The position numbers and the translations under genes are program-made. A stretch of DNA of 64,000 nucleotides from Oscheius tipulae (taxonomy: Eukaryota > Nematoda > Chromadorea > Rhabditida > Rhabditidae). The stretch lies in NCBI GenBank assembly GCA_037178975.1, contig JASJZH010000004.1, positions 1,240,001-1,304,000 on the forward strand. Reading direction: 5' to 3'. The notes under the pieces are model-generated. The model was not told the DNA's origin, made no database searches, and saw nothing but the letters and a program-made list of their open reading frames with translations. This document shows positions 49,853 through 59,546 of the stretch, piece by piece (position 1 is the first letter of the stretch; the number at the start of each line of letters is the position of its first letter).

Positions 49853-51131
49853 CTGAACGGTCGTCACACTTCTGAGTTATTGTTCAACTCAATTTGTTGA
49901 CAACAATTCACAATAACAATGTGATTTTGCTTTGCTTTTTTTTCGTGGCCTCGGACAAACAGACAAACTCACAACAAACAGTCATCCACAGGCATTATAG
50001 TGCTTTCGTAGTTTAAGTGTTTCACCAAAGGGGTATTACAAACTGGCAGAGAAAGTGATGGTTTACGAGTTGTAGCGTGAAATATTGAGTTCTATGCTAT
50101 ACTGCCAAAAGATGCAGAAAAACATTCCAAGTTGCTTTTAGGACTGTTTCAAGTCTTTAGAGCAGCACCACGTTATAAGGTTGCCAAAGTTGGAAACATC
50201 GCTGCTGGTTGAATTCGAATTCTTTCAGTTATTCGTTTCATGAAACATGAAAAAAGATAACATTGCTTGACGATCTATGAAATCTGTTTTTGTTTCACCG
50301 AGGGATTCCTACTACTGTCTAAAGGTTTACTAGAGTGTTGCCTTTCTATGCTAAAACAACAAAAAGCTGTCAGTTTCAGAACCATGTTTTCCTCATCTCC
50401 CCACCAACGTTTAATGTTCTCTCTTTCGCGTCGTATTTTACTCCTCATGTCCATTTGTTGGGGAGTCCCACATCACATTCTGTTTTCTCCTCACTCAGTC
50501 TGGGGCCAATATGGACTGCCCGTAAATTTGTTGTCTGCCTTCTCATCTCTACTGTTCGCTTTTTATTTGGGGGTGTCTTTCCAGCTTCCAAGAACCTTTT
50601 TTGGATCCCTTGTATGATAACCACGAAACTTTATAATTCTGTCATGGTAGACAGTCGAAATTTGCCATTTTGATGGTACAAAACAGGATTTTGGGTATCG
50701 TATTGCTCTGAAAAGTGGTAAAGATCTGAAACATCTTTACCATGGCTGAACTCTATCAAGACCAAAAGTTACGAAACAGTCTAGTAGGTGGTAATAACAC
50801 TCCTATGACTCCTCTGATCCAATTTTGTTCGTTTGAAAATGTTTCGTAGTTAGGTCACGACAGCCCATAGGGTTGTCTAGATGTTACAAGTTCAGGAGAG
50901 ATTAGACGAACTGAGAAAGTATTGGATATTCTGGTAACACTATGTTTAGAGATTGTAGAGCTTCTTTGTTTTACCAGCTATATATCTTTCCATCTTTTCT
51001 AGTGCAATACTTTCAGTATACGCAACGCGAAAAAGGAAACATTGCTTACATGGTCATAATAGCATAAAGATCTTATTTTTATCCCAATCCTTCCTTTTAA
51101 GCTGTACCAAAATCAAAAAAATGTTCAGGTA

Positions 51132-54100
51132 ATGTACAAGTGGCTATGTCTAGTGGTAGCCAGTCTACTCGTGCTGCTCAACGTGGCAAAAGCCGACTCC
51201 GGGAGCAGTGATTCGGCCGAATTTGAGCGATTAGCTAGGGTGAGTGTGTTTTAGAATCACCTCGAAGATCAAGTGAGGTTTTTGGTTAAAGATAAATAAA
51301 AAGAAATTTTAAAAGAAATGAAACTTATTTAGTACCGTATCCAAGTATCTGCAAATAAGATACAAGAGTGAACCACTTTGATAATCAAGATGATCCTAGA
51401 AAATTTGAGCAGCAATGGGGTATCTTTCCATCAACGTGATCAGTTTTTTCCACCAAAGAGCAGACCTACAAATACTGAGAAGAGCTGAATGTTGAATGCT
51501 TTCAAAAGCCGTCCCTGTTTTACCAGGAAGATGAAACAAATTTAATTTAATTTAATTTAATTTATTGCATTTATCACGTTTGTAACGAGTGCAGATCTGA
51601 TGTTGTGCCATTCTTGCGCAGTTTTTCTCCACCATGTGTGTCCTATTGTCTGCTGCACTTCGTCGACCCATCGTAGACGTTGTCTACCTCTCTGTCTTCG
51701 ACTCTCGAAAGGGATCCATTCGGTCGTTATTTTGGTCCAACGGTTTGGTTCCATCTTTATCGTCTTCTCGGCCCAGCGAAGCTTCATCGCGAGTGCCTTT
51801 TTCCTCCAATCAGTCAGCTTCGTTCTTTCTCTGATCCTTTGGTTCGTCCATCTGTCGAGGGTGGTTATCCCGATCATTCTTCTCTCCATTCTTCTTTGGC
51901 AAACCTCGATGTAGTTCTTCTCAGCTTCTCTTAAAGACCAGCTTTCTGCTCCGTACAATGCTACCGGAGTGACGTAAGACTCGAACAGCTGCCTTCGCTT
52001 CGCCATTGGGAGTAGACGGCATGTTAGTAGACTGGTCACTTTGTTGAAAGCTCCAAACGCTTGACCCATCCGTCGTCTGATCTCATCGTAGTCGGAGAGT
52101 GGGATGGAGATTTGCGATCCGAGGAAGATGAACTTGTCCACAAAGTTGAGGCTGGAGCCGTTGACCATGAGTGGCGCCTTGTTTTGGATGTTTGACATAA
52201 GCACCGTCTTCTTTGTGTTGATCTCCAGTCCTACCGTTCTCATCGCATTGGTCAGTTTACACATCATCCTTTCCATTCCCGGACGGCTTCTGGAAAAGAG
52301 TACCAAGTCGTCCGCGTAGCCGAGAGTGGCTAGCTGTTGTCCATTGATTCTGATCCCTTCTACGTCCCAGTCGATCTTGTTGATGGCATGGCTTAGTGTT
52401 GCGTTGAAGAGCTTCGGGCTGAGAACATCACCTTGTCGCATTCCTCTTTTGACATCAACTGGAACACGGTTACCGTTGATCAGAATGAATGTGGAGCCAG
52501 ATTCGTAGAGCCTTCTGAGCAGCAGGATGAGAGTGGAGTGCACACCCATTTCTGTGAGCGCATTCCAAGTGGATTGCCAGCTAATGGTGTCGAAAGCCTT
52601 CTTTGAGTCGATAAAGCCCAAACATAGTTTGAGGTTATGCTCTGTGCTTTTCTCGATGATCTGCTTGACGGAGTGCAGATTGTCAATCGTAGAATATCCC
52701 TTTCGAAAGCCGGTTTGCCATTCGTCCTCTTGGTCTGCCAGACATCGTTCCATTCTTCTCATTAGTACACGAGAGAGCACTTTAGCACAGGATTGTAAGA
52801 GGCAAATGGGTCTGAAGTTCGCCGGGTCATCAGAATCTCCTGATTTGTGAAGAAGAGTGACAATAGCTTCTGTCAGTTTCTTGGGCACAGCTCCTCCGTC
52901 TACAAGGTGATTCAGGATGTTGCTGATTACTATTCCGGCTTCTTCTCTCGCATGGAACAGCATAGAAGGTGATATTCCGTCTGAACCAGAGGCTCCTGAT
53001 CTTCTAAGTTGAGTGATGGCGTGAATGACCTCGTCCGGCTCAAAACGGGGAAGACCCTCAAAGTTCCTGACTTCTGATTGAGGGATAGGTCCCTGATCAG
53101 CGTATAAGTTGTCGAAGAAATCTTTGAATTTCTTGGCCGTGTCCCGTTGTGAGTAGTTATTGGTGTTGTTTCTCGCAGCCATCATCCTATTTCTGGTTGT
53201 GCGAATGGTCAGCGCTGCATCTTTCAAGCTTCTTCCTTGTTCAACGGCTCGTCGCAAAACTACTTCTTTCCTTGCCACTAGATCGTCTCTCAGAGCTCTC
53301 CTTGCTTGCTGAGTGAGAAGGGAGTAGGAGATTCTGCCGTTCGCCGAGTTATCGCCTCTTGCTAGCCGTCGTGATTGGAGGAGGATTTTCGTTGCAGCTG
53401 TAACCCGTGGTGGAAGAGTGTCGATTTGCATTGCCGTTCGGGCTGCAGTCTTCAGCTTACTCCGCAAGTTCTCGTATTGCTTCTCCACATTGTGATTGTC
53501 TCCGAGAACTATAGTGCTTCTTTCCAACTGCAAATTCCTTTTGAAAAGAGATGGAATCAATCGCAAATTGGCTTTTCGAGAGTGCAATCTCCTGTCCTTC
53601 TTTGCGATTTTGTTCCAGAATTGCATCCTGATCATGCGATGGTCCGAATTGTAGTCAAGTCTGTTGAGAATCGAGATGTCTTTTACTGACAGGGATCTTC
53701 TTCCAGCTATGAAGTCGATTTGGTTGTGAGTGGCTCCGTTTGGGCTCCTCCATGTCCACAGCCTCTTAGATCGCTTTTCGAATACAGTACTCCAGAGACG
53801 TAGATTGTGGGCTCAGCATAGTTCAACGAGGGCTTTCCCACGGTCGTTTCCTTGCTGCAGCGTAGCCATTCCCACAACGTCCTTGTTCGAATCGTCCTGG
53901 CTGACTTTTGCGTTGAAGTCTCCGAGAAGGATTGGAGTGTGTCCTCTTGGAGTACGCGTCAGCATGTTGTCGAGTGTGGCTAGAAACTCATCGTATTCTT
54001 CCTCTGTAGATGCGGATGTTGGTCCGTAGCCTGCTACCATGTAGATCTTCTCGTGTGGCAGGGACAAAGTTGCACATCTGGCAGAGTGAGGATTGAATAC

Positions 54101-56026
54101 AGCTTCGTTGGCGTACTGTTCTCGAACCAGGAACCCCACTCCATGCTGCGAAATCTGCGAGTGTCCACTCCAGAAAAGGACATCTTTTGATTCCAGGTAC
54201 TCAGCGCTCCCTTTCCCTCGAAGCCGCAGTTCGTTGAGAGCTATGACATCCCATTTTACAGTTTTCAATGCTTCCTGCAGTTCCACTTGACGTGTATTTC
54301 CCAGGAGTGAGCGGACATTGAACGTGGCACAGTCGAACGTAGCAGTCATGGTGCACTTCAGATTGTATGGGCGGGGTACGTCTGTATTGCCCAGGTATTC
54401 TTCAGACGGATCCTCTGCTTTCTTCTTCCAGTAGCGGTTGGCGAGTGGACCGGCGGCCTTGCTATTGGTGTCGCCTCTTGTTTCTTGGTAGCTCGTTTTC
54501 GTCTTGGTAAACAAAGATGTGAAATGAAACAAAGATGTCTTGCAAAAAGAAAACTTTGCTGAACCTGGAAATTGCATTCCTGACAGATTTCCCGATACTG
54601 CCAGACTATTACCACAAATCTGAAAGCTTGTAGTAGTTGGCTGGATATGCTTCCGTCTTATCAAACAAACTTCCGTATCATTCCACTATATACTGAACAT
54701 AAAACATTTAGAAAATGAACAAGTTTCAGAGTTTTCCGTACTCAGTCTCGTTGTACCGAATGCTCGGCCACGACAGGGAGCTTCGTCCATACTACGGCGC
54801 CGACGACGAGATGGCTGCTCTGATTGACGGACTCAATAAAGATTCCTTGGGAGCTCCTCGACTCAGGAGGAGTGGAGGTCAGCAGATGAAAAGTCAGTAG
54901 TGGGGGGTACCTTTAGAGAAGGAGAAGGGGTAGTTACTTGGAGATTCTTTGGTGCAAAACCCCGTAAGCGGTCTGCTGATTTTAGCATCTACTCTTCATC
55001 TGGTACCAAAAATCCCACAAACATTTTGTGACAAAACTGGTTCACATGTAGGAAACTTGAAACAAAAAGATTCTCTTAGAGGACCTTAGAGATATCATTC
55101 ACGGTTTTGAATTCAGTCCGATAGTGAGATGCATTAGGATTAGTCATTTATAGTGTACGTGAAACAGTTGACGATAATGTTTCAACAACAAATGTAATAG
55201 TCTTGTGAAGGAAGTTTAGTGTGTGTCGCCGAACTGTAGAAATAAAAAAAGCGAACCAATACAAGAAGAAGGATATAAATAAGCCTTCCGGTTTAGTTCA
55301 CAGGTTCCTCGAAACACTCGTATTTTACCCAAAGTACCAATAGTTCCAATAAAATTAGATTCGTTTTTTTTAGGTTAAAAATTTTCTTTGTCAATCTTGT
55401 TCTAGGCTTCGGCCTCGGTTACAGTTGGAACACGCCTCCCAAACTGCCCGTTCGTCACTTTCAGAACGGTATGGTAAGCTGCGTGTGACTTTTAGTTCAA
55501 TCTTCCCCTCAGCCGCTAGTATTTTAGTACAATATTTCATCTATTGCTCAGACACTCACGTATTGGCTTTCCCAATTTCCTTCGTCTCATTATCGTAAAA
55601 AAAACTAAAATCTTTACTACATAGCTATTTATTCGAAGCAAAATGTTTTTATTACAGTGGAAATTAAACACTGTCAAAAAGGTTTTTTACTACTTACGTT
55701 AGGTCGAGCCCTGGAAACTTGCTTTTGCGTCAAGCTAGAAGATTCGGTTTTTTTTTCTACTGTAATACCTATTCCCTCCCTTCTCAGTTATCTCAAACAC
55801 ATGAAGCATGACACAAATTCCAGAACAGATAGTCCCGGAGCCCCCGAACCCCGGGTTGAGTAGGTTTGAGCGTGATTCTTCCCGAAAGCGGTCTCTCCTC
55901 GAGCAGCAGAGAAGTGTGTATACCCACAATTTTGTGTTTCTATGTTTCCCGTTCTTTTTGAAAACTGATAATGAGATTTCAGGATACGCCTGCCGCTTCA
56001 AGTTCTGCCGCATCTTTGATGCCTAG
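51132..56026 (+). CDS. Neuropeptide precursor with C-terminal CNMamide-like cysteine-loop peptide
   Basis: Five exons in phase: 51132-51239, 54730-54892, 55406-55473, 55829-55913 and 55983-56026, giving 155 residues. Exon 1 encodes a signal peptide (MYKWLCLVVASLLVLLNVAKA) and a short acidic stretch. Exons 2-4 encode spacer peptides containing basic sites (APRLRR, SSRKR). The exon 4-5 junction splits an Arg codon and creates a dibasic RR immediately before YACRFKFCRIFDA and the TAG stop. The released 13-mer would hold a Cys-x4-Cys ring. The core C-x-F-K-x-C matches the arthropod neuropeptide CNMamide (SPCHFKICNM-amide). Unlike it, this peptide ends in free FDA with no glycine for amidation. 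Signal peptide, single cysteine-loop peptide at the extreme C-terminus and preceding dibasic site are the usual plan of such precursors. Assignment to the CNMamide family is an inference from the short core; urotensin-like or novel families remain possible. Intron 1 is enlarged by an antisense RTE element. Confidence 0.72.
51531..51540. repeat. Target-site duplication, left copy
   Basis: ATGAAACAAA, identical to 54524-54533 at the other end of the RTE element. Confidence 0.8.
51541..54523 (-). mobile_element. RTE-type non-LTR retrotransposon, nearly complete, with one in-frame stop
   Basis: On the minus strand, about 2.98 kb. The 5' part encodes an APE-type endonuclease (CATFNVRSLLG, HGVGFLVREQY, LLGDFNAKV, then NQIDFIAGRR and SDHRM). 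It is followed by a reverse transcriptase with GFRKGYSTIDN, KKAFDT, MRQGDVLSPKLFN and the catalytic LGYADDLVLF. The C-terminus has the RW-rich RRQRGRQRLRW domain seen in RTE/BovB elements. A TGA at 53813-53815 interrupts the endonuclease frame; the same frame continues beyond it into the transcriptase, so one nonsense change breaks an otherwise open element. The 3' end is a (TTTAA)n tail at 51541-51563, usual for RTE. The 10-bp sequence ATGAAACAAA flanks both sides (51531-51540 and 54524-54533), a target-site duplication. It is inserted antisense in intron 1 of the neuropeptide gene. GTTTCA motifs are absent inside it. Confidence 0.93.
54524..54533. repeat. Target-site duplication, right copy
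   Basis: ATGAAACAAA, identical to 51531-51540. It contains TGAAACA, the minus-strand form of the piRNA-type motif. Confidence 0.8.
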
Positions 56027-57194
56027 AGAAGAAAAGAGTCAACACAAAGCTTTCATCATTTTTTTAAATACTTTCTGCCCTGTCTAACTGTTTTCCCCTT
56101 TTCAAATCTATTTGTCTGCAGGATATGGACATAAATTTTCTTGTTATAGTGCTTGTATGTATGGTTTCTGCTTAGGCTTCACGGGGATACATTCCAGTTT
56201 CAGGGTTAGAAAAATGTTTCATCGATGAGCTTTGAACTGAGAAAAGAATTTGGTCTCGATAATAGCATCTCCCAGATTTTGACTTTTGGAGTTTCCTATG
56301 TTCAGTCTCTATGACGGTAATGTTTTCTAATCAATTACGGATGTCACAATCAAAAATGTTTCACAAAGCTTGTAAGGCTGTGTCAACCTGTACATATCGT
56401 TCGCTCGCAGAAATATGTTAATGTCTCCTCTAAAAGATTTTTGTTTCTACTACCAGCCATTTGAGCTTTTTTCTGTATGTGGAGTCCATTGATAGTGCAT
56501 TACAGCGACAGATTTCCGCACATGTTACGCCGTATGTAAAATAGTAAAATATACATGAGCACAAGATACAGATAACAAAACTTCTCTGATTCAACCGTGT
56601 CATTTCAAGAAGATTTACGGGCCTACAAGCTATGAATAGGGTAGTAGTCCACGTGAAAACCCCTCGACCACATTAGATGGCGTAGTGTATGAGCTTGTCT
56701 GTGAACGGAGAAGAGCCTATAAGGAAGCGAGAGAAATGGGAAAAGAAAAGAAGGTTTCAAGAAGAATTTACAGGAGACTCGTTGATGCAGTGCAGTGCTC
56801 TATGAATTGAGCAGCTGCTAAAAGTGTAAGAGAGCAGCAAGACTTCAAGGCTTTTAGAAAAGTTTTATTTAGGCGATACCATACAAAAAACAAGAGCAAA
56901 CTCGTGCAATCAATCTGCAATTCTTTTCTGGAACAAGCAGAATCAAACTCTCTGTCTATGTATCTCTCTGTGATTCCGTCTCTCTATCTCTGCCTCCCTG
57001 TTTTTCTGACTCTGTGCCTTCCTCTTTCTGTCTCTCTGCGTCGTAACATAATCACACCCTTGCTTCGTATGTACTTTCGTGTGCAAAAGTCTGTTCTCCA
57101 ATCCCCCGAGCAGCAAAATTACACCTGTCAAAGTTCTTTTTCCCGCGCAAGAAGGACATATTCAGTCCCCTCGGTCATTCTCATTTTCTAGTCA
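56027..57194. other. Intergenic region, no gene seen
   Basis: Contains a polypyrimidine tract (about 56950-57030) and GTTTCA motifs at 56216, 56358 and 56754. Confidence 0.55.
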
Positions 57195-58932
57195 ATGGAC
57201 GCTGATCAAGTTCTGACCCTGAGAGCTTCAGCCACCACGGTATGGGTCGTCTGTACCGTCATGAACTGTCTTGTCCTCTTTATGGTCTTCTTCCACACAC
57301 CTAAGGACTACCGAAACTTTTCCATCCTACTGGGATGTGTAGCCTCTGTTTCTATCTCGAGTGGTACCATCGGCTGGGCGGTCATCCATCAGAATGAGGC
57401 TGCAGTGAATGAAACTTATCCGGTCGTGTCCTTCGGTAGCTGTAACCTAGTCGGCACCAGATCGACCAACTCTGCTATGCCCTGATCTGCTTCGGAATAT
57501 TCTTCACCCCCTTCTGCATGGCCTATCGACTCTATGCTCTGGTCTATCGGCAACTTTTGACCAGAGGACTAGTAGTCACCATTATTGTACTGGCCTCTCC
57601 GTGGGTATATGTCCTGGTGAGTTCTTCGCTCTAGGGCGGAAAACCTGAAAAGTTCGAGTTCCTTCAGAGTTTGCAAAGACCCGGAAATCTTCAGTCATTC
57701 ATGCTCGAACATTTCAATTATCACAGTAATTGTCGGGGATCGAACACGTCTGTAAAGTTCAAAAAGTGTAGCTTTCTCATAGGTTATTTATTGTGTCAGA
57801 GCACAGAGAGAAGATCGAACATTGGTCGACCTCCAGAAGGGGAAAGCAATAAATTTGTCCGTTGACTAAACACTGAAAATTATACTTTACTCTGTCTCTA
57901 ACTCACCACAGGTTATGTACACTTTTTCATACCAGATGTTAATCCCGACAAAGTTTTTCTCCTTGAACAATTCGAACTTTCGGTACATTTCCTGAAACGA
58001 TTCGAACTGTCGGTTCCCTGGGAGACGATCAATTGATAGAATTTGGGGCTTTTTGGGTTGAACTCCTTGAAAGCTTTTCAATTTCTTTATCCAAAGTTTC
58101 TGTTGCAAAGTATTTATTGAACCCTTACTACACACTCTTCTTTGTTTAGAGAGAATTGGCTACTGATCTCTAGTCCTGACAGAGAGACAGAGAGACAAAG
58201 AGACAGAAGGACGGAGGGATGGAAAGGTAGAGAGACAGTAGGACAGAGAGGCAAAAGAACAGAGAGAGACGGAGAAACAGTAAGTTTTTCAGTTTTACCG
58301 TCTCCAATGGTACGTCGAGCCATCTGACATAGCTTCGGCTGTTTCTATCTTCGGACAGCAATACGTTTTCTACGGCTATCAGCAGCCAGATACCTGGCAG
58401 GTGAGTGAGTGACGTGGATACAGAGGGACAGAGAAGTACGCACTTCCTTTAATAACTTTTCTTCAGTTCCGGTTCATGAACTCTCTCAGCTTCTCCCCCC
58501 ACTTCGCCTGCGCCCTTACCCTGATTCTTCGACAATGCCTCGTCTTCAAGATCAATCGCGTCAGTTCCAGCTATTCCGGTGGCAGTCATGGTCTCCATCG
58601 GATTTTTGCATGGGTTTTTTTCCTTACAAGCATAGACAGACAAAAGTTTGCAGATGCTGACTATTCAGGGCATCGTTCCCTTGGTCACCGCCGTCGGCAC
58701 GACAATAACCTTCATGGTACGGGTGGACAGCTCGACGAATGCCTTGTTGGGAGCCTTCAGCTACGTGCTAATGAATCTGGCCCCGATCTTAGAAGCGGTT
58801 GTGGTATTGGTCTGCCTTCCTCCCTATTGGAAGGCTCTGAAAAGGATGTTCGGCTTCCAGAAGAAGGTCGAAGCTGTAACTCATAGCACAGCGTCCCATC
58901 ATTACAATACCCAAGTCACTGTCTTTGCATGA
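57195..58932 (+). CDS. Str-type nematode chemoreceptor GPCR (7TM)
   Basis: Five exons: 57195-57422, 57461-57616, 58359-58400, 58467-58559 and 58654-58932 (TGA), about 265 residues. All seven membrane segments are visible: TM1 VWVVCTVMNCLVLFMVFF, TM2 FSILLGCVASVSISSG, TM3 LCYALICFGIFFTPFCMAYRL, TM4 VVTIIVLASPWVYVL, TM5 around HFACALTLILRQCLVF, TM6 GIVPLVTAVGTTITFMV and TM7 LMNLAPILEAVVVLVCLP. The TPKDYRNFSILL after TM1 and the late PPYWKALKR fit the Str/Srd receptor superfamily, which senses odours and other cues in nematode sensory neurons. The first intron in this model is only 38 bp. The alternative is a frameshift, because the sequence it removes contains VSFGSC, which resembles the usual GPC motif before TM3. 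The loop between TM5 and TM6 is also short; a later donor could add about ten residues but breaks phase. The gene may be intact or a recent pseudogene. Confidence 0.65.
58175..58290. repeat. Polypurine low-complexity tract (AGAGACAG-like) in a GPCR intron
   Basis: Imperfect AGAGACAGAGAGACAAAG repeats, the complement of the polypyrimidine tracts elsewhere. Confidence 0.75.
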
Positions 58933-59546
58933 ATCTATGTAGTTACAATTCGAAAAGCGTGTTCAACTGTTTTCTCATCAGTATATGGAGACTGTAGACT
59001 TTCATACTCTTCTATCTTGAACATGATAACGATGTTTCAAAGGAACTTTCAAGACAACATAGCTTGACTTTCCGATGTCCTGCAAAGTTTTAGAGCTGAT
59101 CAAGGCCTACAACTTTGCAGTGCATCGGAAAGTCGGAAAATGTCGTCTGGGCCCCCTAAAGCATGACTTCTGGTGCGCAAAGTATCGGCTAGGAAGGACC
59201 AAAAGCACATCTGGTCTACAGAACCGGTAGCGAGAGCTCCCGAGAGGGAGGGCTCAGGATGTAAGAGGTTTCGGACTGTAACTGGGTTATGGTAGTTGGG
59301 TCCCGGTGTGAATCTCGGGGTTATAGGGTGATCTGAATAGTAGGATAGAGTCGTTGCCACAGAGACAGAGGATCCTATTTTTGTTTCACCGCCTGTAATT
59401 ATTTCTCATTCTCTCTGGAACAGTTTCATCTGTGAAAACAGCCTATAAAACAAATTTTCATTCGTTATAGCACAAACATTTCCATATATTGCATCGGTTC
59501 ATACCCGTTCTTCTTTTCACATCTTTTTCCACATTCTCCTCCTCGT
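58933..59546. other. Convergent intergenic region
   Basis: Lies between the 3' ends of the GPCR and BED genes. It contains the family-A hairpin at 59066-59134 and GTTTCA motifs at 59034, 59383 and 59423; nothing coding is seen. Confidence 0.55.
59066..59134. repeat. Hairpin repeat, family A (longest copy)
   Basis: GACTTTCCGATGTCCTGCAA and its near reverse complement ending CATCGGAAAGTC form a 69-bp hairpin with GTTTTAG/CTACAAC in the stem. Confidence 0.8.

Larger units (their letters stand above)
48259..51131. other. Intergenic region between STAT and the neuropeptide gene
   Basis: No gene seen. Contains a cluster of GGCTCGAGCCGG-type palindromes at about 48505-48592, a polypyrimidine tract at 49735-49852, and GTTTCA motifs on both strands (for example 48667, 48925, 48956, 50019, 50235, 50292). 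Confidence 0.55.
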
